DNA of 64,000 nt. Source: Planococcus sp. MSAK28401 (GTDB taxonomy: Bacteria; Bacillota; Bacilli; Bacillales_A; Planococcaceae). The stretch lies in NCBI RefSeq assembly GCF_018283455.1, contig NZ_JAAMTH010000001.1:2523501-2587500 (forward strand). Direction: 5' to 3'. Numbering within the stretch: the stretch's first letter is position 1; each line of letters starts with the position of its first letter. The position numbers and the translations under genes were made by a program. Below the pieces are notes generated by a model. The model was not told the origin of the DNA. It saw only the letters and a list, made by a program, of their open reading frames with translations, and ran no database searches. Shown here one piece after another: positions 45,203 to 54,177 of the stretch.

Positions 45203-45932
45203 TTAAATTCCCTCGCTTTCTTCTATTAGTAGTTGGAGCTGACTGCATTTTTGCTTCTTCTTTGATTGGTGAGATCACACCTAGTAACGGGACACCTAGA
45301 ATGTCTTCAATGTCTTGTTCTGTTTTCATTGAGGTATCGAGGTATTCACGCAAGAATGCAATACCCACTCCTAACATCAATCCGACTACTGCGGCAATCG
45401 CCATATTCAAAATAGGATTCGGTTCGACTGGGCTTGGATTTTCTTTCAGAACTGCCGGTGATAAAATTGATACGTTATCTACGTTCATCAACTCACGAAC
45501 ATCACTTTCAAAAACTTCTGCTGTTGTATTGGCGATTTCAACCGCTTGGGCTGGATCTTCATCACGTATTATGACGTTCACAACTTGTGAGTTTTCGGCA
45601 GTATTAACTGTAATTTTCTCAGTTAATTCCTCCGCACTTAAATCCAAGTTCATTTGTTCAATGACTTGATCAAGGATGGCCGGACTTTTAATAATCACAG
45701 AATATGTGTTAATGAGCTGAAGATCGGTTTGAATATTTTGGTTGGTTAGTTGTGATGCTTCAGTTTGCTCTTGGTTGACGAGGATTTGTGTTGAGTTTTC
45801 GTAAATCGGCGTCAAGAACAAGAATGAAACTGCTCCAGCAATAGTGATCGCAAGAATCGTCGTTAGGGTAATAATCCCTAGGTTCTTCTTTAATGTTTTG
45901 AATAAGTCTTGTAAGCTAATAGTCTCTTCCAT
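45165..45932 (-). CDS. Chain-length regulator and kinase activator (Wzz/CapA/YwqC type)
   Basis: This 255-aa membrane protein has helices at about 17-38 and 176-195 around an outside domain (about 40-175), with P-I-Y-E-N-S-T-Q-I-L-V-N-Q and I-L-S-P-A-V-L-K-E-N-P-S-P-V-E-P-N just before the second helix. That proline-rich motif is conserved in the Wzz family. The cytoplasmic C-terminal tail should activate the tyrosine kinase. GAAGGAG lies before the ATG. First gene of the capsule operon, divergent from the LCP pair. Confidence 0.93.
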   Translation of the reverse strand: MEETISLQDLFKTLKKNLGIITLTTILAITIAGAVSFLFLTPIYENSTQILVNQEQTEASQLTNQNIQTDLQLINTYSVIIKSPAILDQVIEQMNLDLSAEELTEKITVNTAENSQVVNVIIRDEDPAQAVEIANTTAEVFESDVRELMNVDNVSILSPAVLKENPSPVEPNPILNMAIAAVVGLMLGVGIAFLREYLDTSMKTEQDIEDILGVPLLGVISPIKEEAKMQSAPTTNRRKRGNLNGQEETAAGNRA

Positions 45933-46013
45933 GTAGTGAATGGCTCCTTCTATTTCAATTTAATTAGGGACAAATTTAAACAACATAAGACAGTATATCA
46001 CAGGAATATATCA

Positions 46014-46027
46014 TTTGGACTTCCAAA
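46014..46027. promoter_or_regulatory. 14-bp palindrome in the divergent capsule promoter region
   Basis: TTTGGA-CT-TCCAAA is a perfect inverted repeat midway between the capsule operon start (45932) and the SGNH/LCP pair (46109). Its position suggests an operator that could affect both directions. Confidence 0.35.
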
Positions 46028-46108
46028 TTTAAAAAGATTTATAGGAACAAGGGTGGATTTATGCTATCTTTAATTTATATAAATGGCTATTTTTGAAAGG
46101 AGTAAAAT

Positions 46109-46900
46109 ATGAAACTGTATAAATTAGGAGGGGGCATTGCAGTCCTTGCCTGCCTAGGAATCCTTGTCTATTCTTACTTATCTTGGCAGGATAAACTTCA
46201 AGGAGCAGGCACACCGGGACAGGTTGCAAGCACTACAACTGAAACCCCCAATACTAAAACTGAAACTACCCAAACTAGGTCAACTAGTGACAATGCTGTG
46301 AACATCAACTTGATCGCTAATATGGATGAATCGGTTGAAGAACTTTTTCTCCAAAAGAATTCAGACGGCGAATCACTCCAGTTGTTAATCGCTGGGTCTC
46401 AGGCACTTGAATCGGGGGAACCTGGTTATGCGGACCGATTGAAAACGTCTTTAGAAGAAGCCTATAGCAGTTCGATCGAAGTAACGATCGAATCTATAAA
46501 CGGAACTTCTGAGGCCCTTCAATACGTCGACCTTACTGAAGGCTACGACTTGGTATTGCTTGAGCCGCTTACTTTGATGAATAATGACCGCCTTTCTATT
46601 GAAGAAGAACGTGAAGATGTCCAGGAGTTCACGACGCGTCTAAAGCAAGAAAATCCAGACGCCCTTGTCATTCTCCATGCCCCACAGCCGATCTTCGGTG
46701 CCGGCTATTACCGCGCGCAAGTTCAGGCTCTCGAGGAATTTGCCAATTTGTATGGCTACCCGTATATTGAACATTGGGATGCATGGCCGGACACAGATGA
46801 TATTGCTTTAAAGGAACATTTGACTGAAGATGCCGTCCCAAATAGCAAGGGCGCTGAAACTTGGGCAACCGAATTAAGCAATTACTTTATCGCGAACTAA
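46109..46900 (+). CDS. SGNH-like extracytoplasmic protein
   Basis: This 263-aa protein has an N-terminal membrane anchor (about 8-26) and a Thr-rich linker (about 35-65). An SGNH-hydrolase-like domain follows, with strand L-L-I-A-G-S-Q-A-L as the block I equivalent, L-V-L-L-E-P-L-T-L-M-N-N, and a last block E-D-A-V-P-N-S-K-G. The usual D-x-x-H catalytic pair of block V is not seen (V replaces H), so it may not be an active esterase. It lies 12 bp before the LCP gene. GAAAGGAG precedes the ATG. Confidence 0.75.
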   Translation: MKLYKLGGGIAVLACLGILVYSYLSWQDKLQGAGTPGQVASTTTETPNTKTETTQTRSTSDNAVNINLIANMDESVEELFLQKNSDGESLQLLIAGSQALESGEPGYADRLKTSLEEAYSSSIEVTIESINGTSEALQYVDLTEGYDLVLLEPLTLMNNDRLSIEEEREDVQEFTTRLKQENPDALVILHAPQPIFGAGYYRAQVQALEEFANLYGYPYIEHWDAWPDTDDIALKEHLTEDAVPNSKGAETWATELSNYFIAN

Positions 46901-46912
46901 CGGAGGATAAAC

Positions 46913-47833
46913 ATGAAAAAGAAACGCAAATGGCCCAAGTACTTATTGATTGGCTTTTTACTATTGTTACTCGTCGGGGGCGTTTACGCCTATAATGTCT
47001 ACTCGAATTTCTCGACGACACTTGACACTATCCATGAGCCTGTCGACCGCAAGACCCCATCCGTCAAACGGACAGACATCGTCGAATTTGATGAGCAAGA
47101 TCCGTTTTCGGTGCTGCTGCTCGGTGTCGATGAACGAGAAGACGACCGTGGCCGATCCGATACAATGGTCGTCATGACGATCAACCCGGCAACAGAATCA
47201 ACGAAGATGGTCTCAATTCCACGTGACACCTACACTGAAATCATTGGACGCGGCACAACAGACAAGATTAACCACGCTTATGCGTTCGGCGGCATTGAAA
47301 TGTCGATGGATACGACCGAAAACTTGCTTGATATTCCAATTGACTATGTGGTTCAAGTCAATATGGAAGGGTTTGAAGATATCGTCGATGCAGTCGATGG
47401 TGTCACCGTGAACAACTCCCTTGCATTCGATGGATTCCAGGAAGGCGAAATCGATTTGAACGGCGAAGAAGCACTGGATTTTGTCCGCATGCGTTATGAA
47501 GATCCACGCGGTGACTTTGGCCGCCAAGATCGCCAAAAACAAGTGATCCAAGGAGTTATGAAAAAAGGCGTATCCATTAACAGTCTCTGGAACTACAAAG
47601 ACATTTTTGACGCCCTTGGACAAAACGTCCGCACCAATATGACCTTCGATGACATGGTCGACGTTCAACGCAATTATCAGGATGCTGTCATGAACGTTGA
47701 CCAAATGATCGTCGAAGACGGTTACGGCGAAACCATCAATGGTATTTGGTATTATATTATGGACGATGCAGAACTCGCAGAAATCCAATCGACGTTGAAA
47801 GAGCATTTGGAATTGGACGAAGCAACCGAATAA
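46913..47833 (+). CDS. LytR-CpsA-Psr (LCP) family protein
   Basis: This 306-aa protein has an N-terminal membrane helix (about 8-28) and an outside LCP domain. Marks: V-L-L-L-G-V-D-E-R, R-S-D-T-M-V-V, V-S-I-P-R-D-T-Y, K-I-N-H-A-Y-A-F-G-G, and D-F-V-R-M-R-Y-E-D-P-R-G-D-F-G-R-Q-x-R-Q. These arginines and aspartates bind the polyprenyl pyrophosphate. LCP enzymes attach teichoic acids or capsule to peptidoglycan. Its divergent position beside the capsule operon makes it a good candidate for linking that polymer to the wall (inferred). Confidence 0.95.
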   Translation: MKKKRKWPKYLLIGFLLLLLVGGVYAYNVYSNFSTTLDTIHEPVDRKTPSVKRTDIVEFDEQDPFSVLLLGVDEREDDRGRSDTMVVMTINPATESTKMVSIPRDTYTEIIGRGTTDKINHAYAFGGIEMSMDTTENLLDIPIDYVVQVNMEGFEDIVDAVDGVTVNNSLAFDGFQEGEIDLNGEEALDFVRMRYEDPRGDFGRQDRQKQVIQGVMKKGVSINSLWNYKDIFDALGQNVRTNMTFDDMVDVQRNYQDAVMNVDQMIVEDGYGETINGIWYYIMDDAELAEIQSTLKEHLELDEATE

Positions 47834-47840
47834 TAATAGA

Positions 47841-47885
47841 AACAGCTGCACCTATGCCTTTTTCTAAGGCGGGTGCAGCTGTTTT
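47841..47885 (+). terminator. Terminator of the SGNH/LCP pair
   Basis: AACAGCTGCACC / GGTGCAGCTGTT with a loop of about 16 nt and a T6 run, 8 bp after the LCP gene. Confidence 0.9.
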
Positions 47886-48042
47886 TTATGCAGTAGAATT
47901 TTTTTGAACTCGAAAGAACTGAAGTTTCAGCTTAAGTATCAACTTTAATAATAAGACAAGAAGTAAATTTTTCTACTCTGCTTCAGCTTAACTGTGAGAG
48001 GACTGATTATTTTAGTGCGGCAAGTTAGCAACTGTCTCAACT

Positions 48043-49179
48043 TTATTGAATTTTATTATTTACTAAAACAAGAAATTCATTCATCACCGCATCGATTTCA
48101 AATTGACGTGCTTTTAGTTTGCAGCGCTCCGCTGTTTTGCGGTAAGCATTTTCCGACACCAGCAGATTCTTTACCAACTCGCCGATTTCATACGTTTCTG
48201 GCGCTTCCCAGTAAGATTCACCCACTTCATAAGGCGGCAAGTCGTGAAAATACCCTTCAGACAAGGCTTCTGCGTCATTCGCGCGGGATGTGATTCCCGG
48301 AACGCCCGAGCTGCAGGCTTGGATCATCATGGCACCGGAGCCGATAAAACAAAAGCAGTCTTTGACTACGTCTTCCATCCAGCCGCCTTTTGGCATCGAA
48401 TGAAGAAAGATATGGTCTTTCGCTTCGGATTCACTGATGCTTTTCCGCAAGCGCGCTTCGTCCGGCCCATCCCCGTATATATGGTAAGTGAACTCCGGAT
48501 CAATTTGGATAAGCTCTTCCATCAATTCAATGACTTGTGCGTAATGGGTCGTGAAAGCTTGAATCGCCCCGACCGAGACGATGCGCCTCGAGTGTGGGCT
48601 GCCGTAATCAACTTCATGTCCCGCTTGTTCAATCGGCGGCGGCATGAATTGTTCCGGCACTTTTGCCTCGAGCGCACGGGCTGTATAGCGCCGGACGGTC
48701 GGGTTCATGAACACCAATTTCTGATGAAAGTCTTTGTCGATTGTTTTCAAGGCACGAATGACTTTTTTATTGCGTTCGAGCTTATACAGTTCTGGCTGGT
48801 AGACACCCGATAAACGCACATGCGCGGGCAAAGCATACGACAACAGCAAACTGGACGGGCTGAACGAATAGGCCAAATCGTATTTCTCGGAACGCACGAG
48901 CTGATGAAACACCGATAAGGCGAGCGGCGGTTCTTTGCCATTGTCGCGGACGATGACTTTGAGCCCGTCGATTTGTTGGAGATGCTTCAAGAGAGGGCCT
49001 CCGCTGCTATAGAGATAAACACAAACTTGATAGCCGTTATCTGCAAGCCAGCGCGCCATGCGGACGATCAATGCCTCGACGCCGCCTGCTTTCATATGCT
49101 TATGGACGAGGGCGATTTTTTGGACTTTCCCGTTCGCCCTTAGAGAGCTTTCCTTATCAACTGCTTCATATGGAATCAT
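48043..49179 (-). CDS. Glycosyltransferase family 4
   Basis: This 378-aa GT-B enzyme has an N-terminal domain with A-L-V-H-K-H-M-K-A-G-G-V-E-A-L and a C-terminal domain with I-V-S-V-G-A-I-Q, Y-H-I-Y-G-D-G-P-D-E and S-G-A-M-M-I-Q-A-C-S-S-G-V-P-G, the donor-binding E-x7-E-like region of GT4 enzymes in a modified form. It has no membrane helix. AAGAGGTG lies before the ATG. It follows a nucleotide-sugar epimerase gene by 36 bp, so both probably build another wall or capsule sugar. Donor unknown. Confidence 0.88.
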   Translation of the reverse strand: MIPYEAVDKESSLRANGKVQKIALVHKHMKAGGVEALIVRMARWLADNGYQVCVYLYSSGGPLLKHLQQIDGLKVIVRDNGKEPPLALSVFHQLVRSEKYDLAYSFSPSSLLLSYALPAHVRLSGVYQPELYKLERNKKVIRALKTIDKDFHQKLVFMNPTVRRYTARALEAKVPEQFMPPPIEQAGHEVDYGSPHSRRIVSVGAIQAFTTHYAQVIELMEELIQIDPEFTYHIYGDGPDEARLRKSISESEAKDHIFLHSMPKGGWMEDVVKDCFCFIGSGAMMIQACSSGVPGITSRANDAEALSEGYFHDLPPYEVGESYWEAPETYEIGELVKNLLVSENAYRKTAERCKLKARQFEIDAVMNEFLVLVNNKIQ

Positions 49180-49215
49180 GGGACACCTCTTGGCAACTGT
49201 CGTTTGGATGATGCA

Positions 49216-50238
49216 TCAGACCACTTCCCATAGCCGCTTTTTCGAAAGCATCCATTCGATCGTTTCGCGGATGCCTTGGTCAAAACCGGTCTCAGGAGCG
49301 AACTCGAGCTGTTGTTTCAATTTATCTGCAGAAACTGCAAATCGATGAGGTGCCTTGGCCCCGCCTGCCGGTTCCACAAAACGGATGCGATTTTGATAGC
49401 TTTCATTTCCCGGGAAATGACGGTCGAGCGATTCGCAGATTTGTTCCACAATCTCGAGCGTCTTGAGCGGTGCATTGCCTCCAGCGAGATAGGTCTCGCC
49501 AGCGTCTCCTAGATGGAAGACGGTATCGGCAGCACGCCAAAAGTCATCAATATAAAGCCAGTCGTGGACATCTTCCCCTCCTGAATAAACGGGAATGGTG
49601 CTATCGGACAAGGCTTTTTGCAAAATGATTGGAATGAGCTTGTCGTCTTGCTGATGCGGGCCGAAGACATTCGTCGCCTGCAAGATGACCGTATCCATCC
49701 CGTAGCTTTCGTGGAATCCGCTGACCATCAAATCCGAACTCGCCTTGCTTGCAGCATACGGGCTGATCGGGTCGTATTTATACGTTTCGTCCGCAAAACC
49801 GTCTGCTCTCGGCCCGTATACCTGATCCGTTGAAATATGCATAAATCGAGAGTCTCTGTATGCCGCTTTCGGTTCAAATGGGCCGTCCATCCACTGCTTG
49901 CGGGCGGCATCGAGCACATGGAACGTGCCGAGCACATTGGTTTCTGCAAAGATGCCTGGATTGCGCATCGATTCGCCGACATGCGTTTTTGCCGCAAAAT
50001 GGACGACTTCGCTGATTTCGTAATGCTCAAATACTTGTTCGACCGCATCTCTATTGCGGATATCGATTTGGTGGAACGCATAGCGTTTGCACGCAGCTAA
50101 CGGCCGCAATAATTCAGGAACGTTCTCCACTTCATGGTCAATCGCCACTACTTGGTAGGCTGGGTATTTAACCAATAATTCGTGGATAAAGCGCGATCCT
50201 AAAAAGCCGTTTCCTCCCGTCACTAATATCGTTCTCAT
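49216..50238 (-). CDS. NAD-dependent nucleotide-sugar epimerase/dehydratase
   Basis: This 340-aa extended short-chain dehydrogenase begins I-L-V-T-G-G-N-G-F-L-G-S-R-F and has F-A-A-K-T-H-V, H-I-S-T-D-Q-V-Y-G and S-P-Y-A-A-S-K-A-S-S-D catalytic Tyr/Lys. A Thr-Asp in the middle motif (S-T-D) is as in RmlB-type 4,6-dehydratases, but the Glu that normally follows is Gln. It could be a dTDP- or UDP-sugar dehydratase or epimerase. The start M-R-T-I-L-V follows GGGAG; the open frame extends upstream without a site. Paired with the GT4 gene. Confidence 0.87.
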   Translation of the reverse strand: MRTILVTGGNGFLGSRFIHELLVKYPAYQVVAIDHEVENVPELLRPLAACKRYAFHQIDIRNRDAVEQVFEHYEISEVVHFAAKTHVGESMRNPGIFAETNVLGTFHVLDAARKQWMDGPFEPKAAYRDSRFMHISTDQVYGPRADGFADETYKYDPISPYAASKASSDLMVSGFHESYGMDTVILQATNVFGPHQQDDKLIPIILQKALSDSTIPVYSGGEDVHDWLYIDDFWRAADTVFHLGDAGETYLAGGNAPLKTLEIVEQICESLDRHFPGNESYQNRIRFVEPAGGAKAPHRFAVSADKLKQQLEFAPETGFDQGIRETIEWMLSKKRLWEVV

Positions 50239-50623
50239 ATTTGATCGCTCTCCCTTTCCGTTCGCTTGGAATGTCGAAACGATTCCCATCCTGCCCCTAC
50301 CTCTTCCGCCGTTTTCTCTACTGTATCGGCTAGAAGTTAAATCCAAGTTAAAACTCGCATTTAAAATAGTGGTTTAATTATACATAATCATTAGGTATTA
50401 TGGAATAGATTTGGTAAATTAAATTAGACTTTAGTTTTAACTATTGTAAGATATTATCCATTTTCATATTAATTTCAAAACAACTTAGCAGTTAATGTGT
50501 TCCTGAAGGCATTATTGCTATTTAAAAACTGTTCTCGTATAAGAATTTAGATAAAAAGAATTAAAGATATGGTTATTTTCGTTAGCAGAACGAGCGTTAT
50601 TTTAGAAGAAAGCCAGACTGGGT
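50239..50623. other. AT-rich intergenic stretch
   Basis: No gene seen. It should contain divergent promoters for the epimerase/GT4 pair (minus) and the small membrane protein (plus). Confidence 0.4.
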
Positions 50624-50932
50624 ATGGTATGGGGAGGCAAAAGAAAGGAGAGTTGGCGTATCGAATTATCGATTATTATGTATATCCTTTTAATAGGCGG
50701 CGCGCTCATTACGGGGGCATTGGCTGCGATTGTATTTATGGGCGTTTATCGTAAGTACAAACGCGTCGGCTCCCTGGTAGGTATCATGCTGCTTCTGTGG
50801 ATTGTTTATCAGATGGTGACGCTGTCGAACATTTCCGGTCCACTTACTGCGATTGTATTTGTGATTTATCTCTTTTTCGGGATTGCGGCGTATTGGAGGT
50901 TAAGAAGTGAAGGAGTTATTTCTAAGAAATAG
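50624..50932 (+). CDS. Small membrane protein with unclear start
   Basis: The frame encodes up to 102 aa with three hydrophobic segments: M-Y-I-L-L-I-G-G-A-L then V-G-I-M-L-L-L-W-I-V then A-I-V-F-V-I-Y-L-F-F. The outermost ATG at 50624 has no site. An AAAGGAG at 50644-50650 points to initiation near 50660, where the frame has only ATC; the next ATG is at 50678. The protein is real by its clean membrane pattern, but its start is not settled. Family not recognised. Confidence 0.6.
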   Translation: MVWGGKRKESWRIELSIIMYILLIGGALITGALAAIVFMGVYRKYKRVGSLVGIMLLLWIVYQMVTLSNISGPLTAIVFVIYLFFGIAAYWRLRSEGVISKK

Positions 50933-51007
50933 ATTGCTTAGTGATTACTGATTACCTATACTGCGAGATAAATCCGAAGGATCCGATTTGGAGTATGTGG
51001 ATGCGGA

Positions 51008-51099
51008 GCCGCAGTGTCCGCTTTGGGTTGAGCTCTCGCAATAAGCCAATAAGATCACTTGTCTTATTGCTTCGCTTCACCCTCGGCGCGGAACTGCTT
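51008..51099 (+). repeat. Structured 92-bp repeat, family S1 copy 1
   Basis: A long imperfect hairpin in three paired layers: outer GCAGT-TCCGC / GCGGA-ACTGC, middle GGGT..AGC / GCT..ACCC, inner CAATAAG / CTTATTG. Closely matches copies at 53719, 53949 and 54178. Confidence 0.85.
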
Positions 51100-51258
51100 G
51101 GAGATTTCGTTGCGATATGATAGTGACATGCAATGGGGTTTGTAGTTTTCACACGCCTGTCTCTACGCTTATTTGCTTGGTTGATGCGCTAAAGTCGCTT
51201 TCTTCCCCTGCACTTTATGACACCGTACTGCCCTATATTAATAGAGATGCAGCGAAAG

Positions 51259-51380
51259 GCGGGGACGCTGGAGGGATTAGGACGAGCTGAAGACCCTGCA
51301 CTGAGCGCAAGCGAGGGAAGCGGCTGAAGCCGGACCCCTCAGCAAGCTTCCGCCTGCAGCGGAAGCTCCCCGCTGCTGCT
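51259..51380 (+). repeat. GC-rich intergenic repeat, family S3 copy 1
   Basis: A block with the core gctgaagaccctgca.tgagcgcaagcgag and a CTTCCGC..GCGGAAG palindrome near its end. It shares its core (ga.accctgca.tgagcgca.gcga..aagcggct) with 58847-58966. Similar intergenic elements are common in Bacillales as far as I recall. Confidence 0.7.
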
Positions 51381-51396
51381 TCCTATAGAAACCAAA

Positions 51397-51431
51397 AAAA
51401 CAGACCCGAGAAAAAATCTCGGGTCTGTTTT
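51397..51431 (-). terminator. Terminator of the 5'-nucleotidase gene
   Basis: AAAACAGACCCGAGA / TCTCGGGTCTGTTTT with a short A-rich loop, just after the minus-strand stop. Confidence 0.93.
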
Positions 51432-51435
51432 GCGT

Positions 51436-53454
51436 TTACTGGATCGTGTAGCCGTATTTCGCGAAGCCGTTTTGTGTGACTTCGATATACTGGATGGCTG
51501 GCTCGCATTCTGCCAGGCTTTTTGCTGAGTTTGAGGTTTCGAACACAAGGTTCGGGTTGCCTGCTACGGGCGCAAATTGCCAGTTGCCATCCGCCGATGG
51601 ATCGATTGTGCCGACTTCTAAAATATAGTCTTGGATTGCTTGACGGTTCTCGTAAGCAAAGTCGATCGATTCAGTCCCATTGCGGACACCTGGGAAGTTT
51701 CCGCTCGCCCGGTAATTGTTCGTCACAACGAGGAATTCCTGGTTCGGGTCTATCGCTGTTCCTTCGTATTGAAGATTCTCGATGCGTTCGGCGCCTTCAT
51801 TAACAACTGCGCCTTCTCCGTCGTATTTCGCCGGCTCCGTGATATCGATATCGTATGTGACGCCGTCGATGACATCGAAGTTATACGTACGGTAGTTGTC
51901 ATTGATGAATGTTTGTTCGCCCGTTGCGGTCGGGTCGATTTGCTTGAACTGGCCAGCCGACATTTCGAGCCATTCTTTGAGGTCTGCGCCGGTTAATTTC
52001 AGAACGAAGACAGTGTTGTCATAGACATAAAGGTCCGCGACGTTTTTGATAGCGATTTCGCCGGTTTCGATATTAGTGTAATAATCGCCGCCGTTGCGCC
52101 CGCCTGCTTTAAACGGCGCTGCTGCGGATAGTAATGGAAGATCTGCGTTTTCCGTTCCAGCGAGTTGCTGCTCGGCGTACCAAAGTTGTGCATTGTTGAC
52201 GATCTGCACGGATGGGTCATCTTGCACGAGTGAGAAATAGCTATTGATCGGTGCTGTTGTTTCGCCGACAGGGCTGCGGATGTATTCCACTGTGCCTTCG
52301 TGCGTTTCTTTTACCGCTTCGATCACTTGCTCTGCCACTTCATCAGTCGTGGAATCAATGGCGCGCAGTTCCGCTTCCCCGTTCGTGATGCGCCATTTCT
52401 TGCCACGCGGCTCCAGCGTCAAATCGATGACGCCGAGATGGCTGCCAAATTTACCAGGCATGACGACAGGGACGCCGTTGATCGTGCCTTTTTCCTGATC
52501 AACATTTTCGAGCTCGCTGAACGATCCCGGGAACACGTCGTGGTTATGGCCTGTGATGATCGCATCCACGCCTTCCACTTCGGTCAATTGATACGTGATG
52601 TCATCTTCTTTATCGGTATGGGTTTCATCGCCCATTCCGGAGTGGGAAAGAACGACCACGACATCCGCTCCCGCTTTCTTCACTTCTGGAATGAATTTCT
52701 CCACGGTGTCGGCTGCATCTTCTGCGATGACTTCCCCTTCAAGATGCGCGCGGTCCCAGCCCATGATGCCAGGCGCTACAACGCCGATGACGCCGACTTG
52801 GATTGTGTGCTTTTTGCCTTTGCGGTCCTTGACTTCTTTATCCATGATTGCGTACGGCGTGTAACGGTTCTTGCCCGTTTCTGCATCGTACACATTGGCG
52901 TTCAATACTGGGAACGATGCTTCTTCCAATGCGTTATCGAGATAATCGAGGCCGAAGTTGAACTCGTGGTTGCCGAGTGTCGATGCATCGAAATCAAGCG
53001 ATTCAAGCGCAGCATATGCCGGGTGCAACTCGTCGTCTTCGAGCGGGTCGACGTTGACTTTATATCCGCCGAACGGAGTGCCTTGGATCAAGTCGCCGTT
53101 ATCGAACAACAAACTGTTCGGGTTTTCTTCGCGTGCATCTTCAATCAAAACGCCGGTTTTCGCAAGCGATAATGAATTGGATTTAGCGTCACGGTAATAA
53201 TCGTAGTTGACGAAATTTGTATGTAAATCTGAGGTGCCGAGAATCTGCAGTTCCACTTCTTTCGGCTTGCCGCCGTTCTTTTTCCATTTGTCCATGCGTT
53301 CTTTGTAGCTTTGCCCATTGCCTTTCACGGTTTTTGGCGCTTTGTCTTTCACCACTTCGTGATAATCCCCCGCAGCAATCGCCGGAGCTCCTGCCGTTAA
53401 ACTGCCAAGCGCCAACACCGAAGCGGCGAGCGTCAAGGATAGTTTCTTGCTCAT
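51436..53454 (-). CDS. Secreted 5'-nucleotidase / 2',3'-cyclic nucleotide phosphodiesterase family protein
   Basis: This 672-aa exported enzyme has a Sec signal peptide (M-S-K-K-L-S-L-T-L-A-A-S then A-P-A-I-A-A-G, cleavage near 27). The calcineurin-like metal site follows in T-S-D-L-H, D-N-G-D-L-I-Q-G, L-G-N-H-E-F, L-S-H-S-G-M-G and T-G-H-N-H-D. The C-terminal 5'-nucleotidase domain (about 370-620) binds the base. It should release phosphate from extracellular nucleotides. No sortase motif or wall-binding repeat is seen at the C-terminus, so it is probably secreted free. The start after GGAG was chosen over a longer frame. Confidence 0.92.
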   Translation of the reverse strand: MSKKLSLTLAASVLALGSLTAGAPAIAAGDYHEVVKDKAPKTVKGNGQSYKERMDKWKKNGGKPKEVELQILGTSDLHTNFVNYDYYRDAKSNSLSLAKTGVLIEDAREENPNSLLFDNGDLIQGTPFGGYKVNVDPLEDDELHPAYAALESLDFDASTLGNHEFNFGLDYLDNALEEASFPVLNANVYDAETGKNRYTPYAIMDKEVKDRKGKKHTIQVGVIGVVAPGIMGWDRAHLEGEVIAEDAADTVEKFIPEVKKAGADVVVVLSHSGMGDETHTDKEDDITYQLTEVEGVDAIITGHNHDVFPGSFSELENVDQEKGTINGVPVVMPGKFGSHLGVIDLTLEPRGKKWRITNGEAELRAIDSTTDEVAEQVIEAVKETHEGTVEYIRSPVGETTAPINSYFSLVQDDPSVQIVNNAQLWYAEQQLAGTENADLPLLSAAAPFKAGGRNGGDYYTNIETGEIAIKNVADLYVYDNTVFVLKLTGADLKEWLEMSAGQFKQIDPTATGEQTFINDNYRTYNFDVIDGVTYDIDITEPAKYDGEGAVVNEGAERIENLQYEGTAIDPNQEFLVVTNNYRASGNFPGVRNGTESIDFAYENRQAIQDYILEVGTIDPSADGNWQFAPVAGNPNLVFETSNSAKSLAECEPAIQYIEVTQNGFAKYGYTIQ

Positions 53455-53718
53455 CTGTCCATCTCCTCTTAGTTCATAATGGTCAAGCTTGTTCATTATA
53501 CTACTTCGGATTTCGGAATAGAATGCGTTTACACAAAATTGCATCAATTGTAACAAGATTTACTTTTTGGATAAGTTTTGAAAGGACCTTGGAGGATAAA
53601 TAGTCATCCTGAAGTTATAGCTAAATGATTAGTTGTGTGAGATGGGATGGCTTCGGCTTTTATCGATAGTTGAGAGAGATATATGAGAGGGGTTCTATTT
53701 TGGGCGTCTCTTGAGAGA

Positions 53719-53810
53719 GCCGCAGTGTCCGCTTGGGGTTGAGCTTTCGCAATAAGCCAAAAAGAACACTTGTCTTATTGCTTCGCTTCACCCTTGGCGC
53801 GGAACTGCTT
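53719..53810 (+). repeat. Structured 92-bp repeat, family S1 copy 2
   Basis: Same three-layer hairpin as at 51008. This copy starts a tandem array with a period of about 229-230 bp that also includes the conserved flanking DNA. Confidence 0.9.
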
Positions 53811-53948
53811 TTATATATCACTGATTGCAGAGAGATAGATCGGATTTGTTCCATAGTTGCATCCGCTGCATAGATCGCTTATTTCTGGGGCTTATCCCAT
53901 ATTGCTAGATACATGAGAGGAATTCGATTTGAGGTGTCTGTTTGAGAA

Positions 53949-54039
53949 GCCGCAGTGTCCGCTTGGGTTGAGCTTTCACAATAAGCCGGGAAGAACGTCC
54001 GTCTTATTGTTTCGCTTCACCCTTGGCGCGGAACTGCTT
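53949..54039 (+). repeat. Structured repeat, family S1 copy 3
   Basis: Same hairpin with a few changes (caataagccgggaagaacg) that keep the CAATAAG/CTTATTG stem. The 140 bp between copies 2-3 and 3-4 are also nearly identical. Confidence 0.9.
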
Positions 54040-54177
54040 TTATATATCACTGATTGTAGAGAAATAGATTGGATTTGTTTCATAGTTGCATCCGTTGCAT
54101 AGTTCGCTTATTTCTGGGGCTTATCCCATATTGATAGATACATGAGAGGAATTCGATTTGGGGTGTCTGTTTGAGAA

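Noticed and set aside
47213..47851. 212-codon frame opposite the LCP gene
   Set aside because: Antisense shadow rich in F, H, I and V; the LCP gene on the plus strand is certain.
48244..48813. 189-codon frame opposite the GT4 gene
   Set aside because: Antisense shadow; no initiation signal.
52300..53172. 290-codon open frame opposite the 5'-nucleotidase gene
   Set aside because: Shadow of a GC-biased real gene: no ribosome site, unlikely composition, and the opposite strand has clear family motifs.
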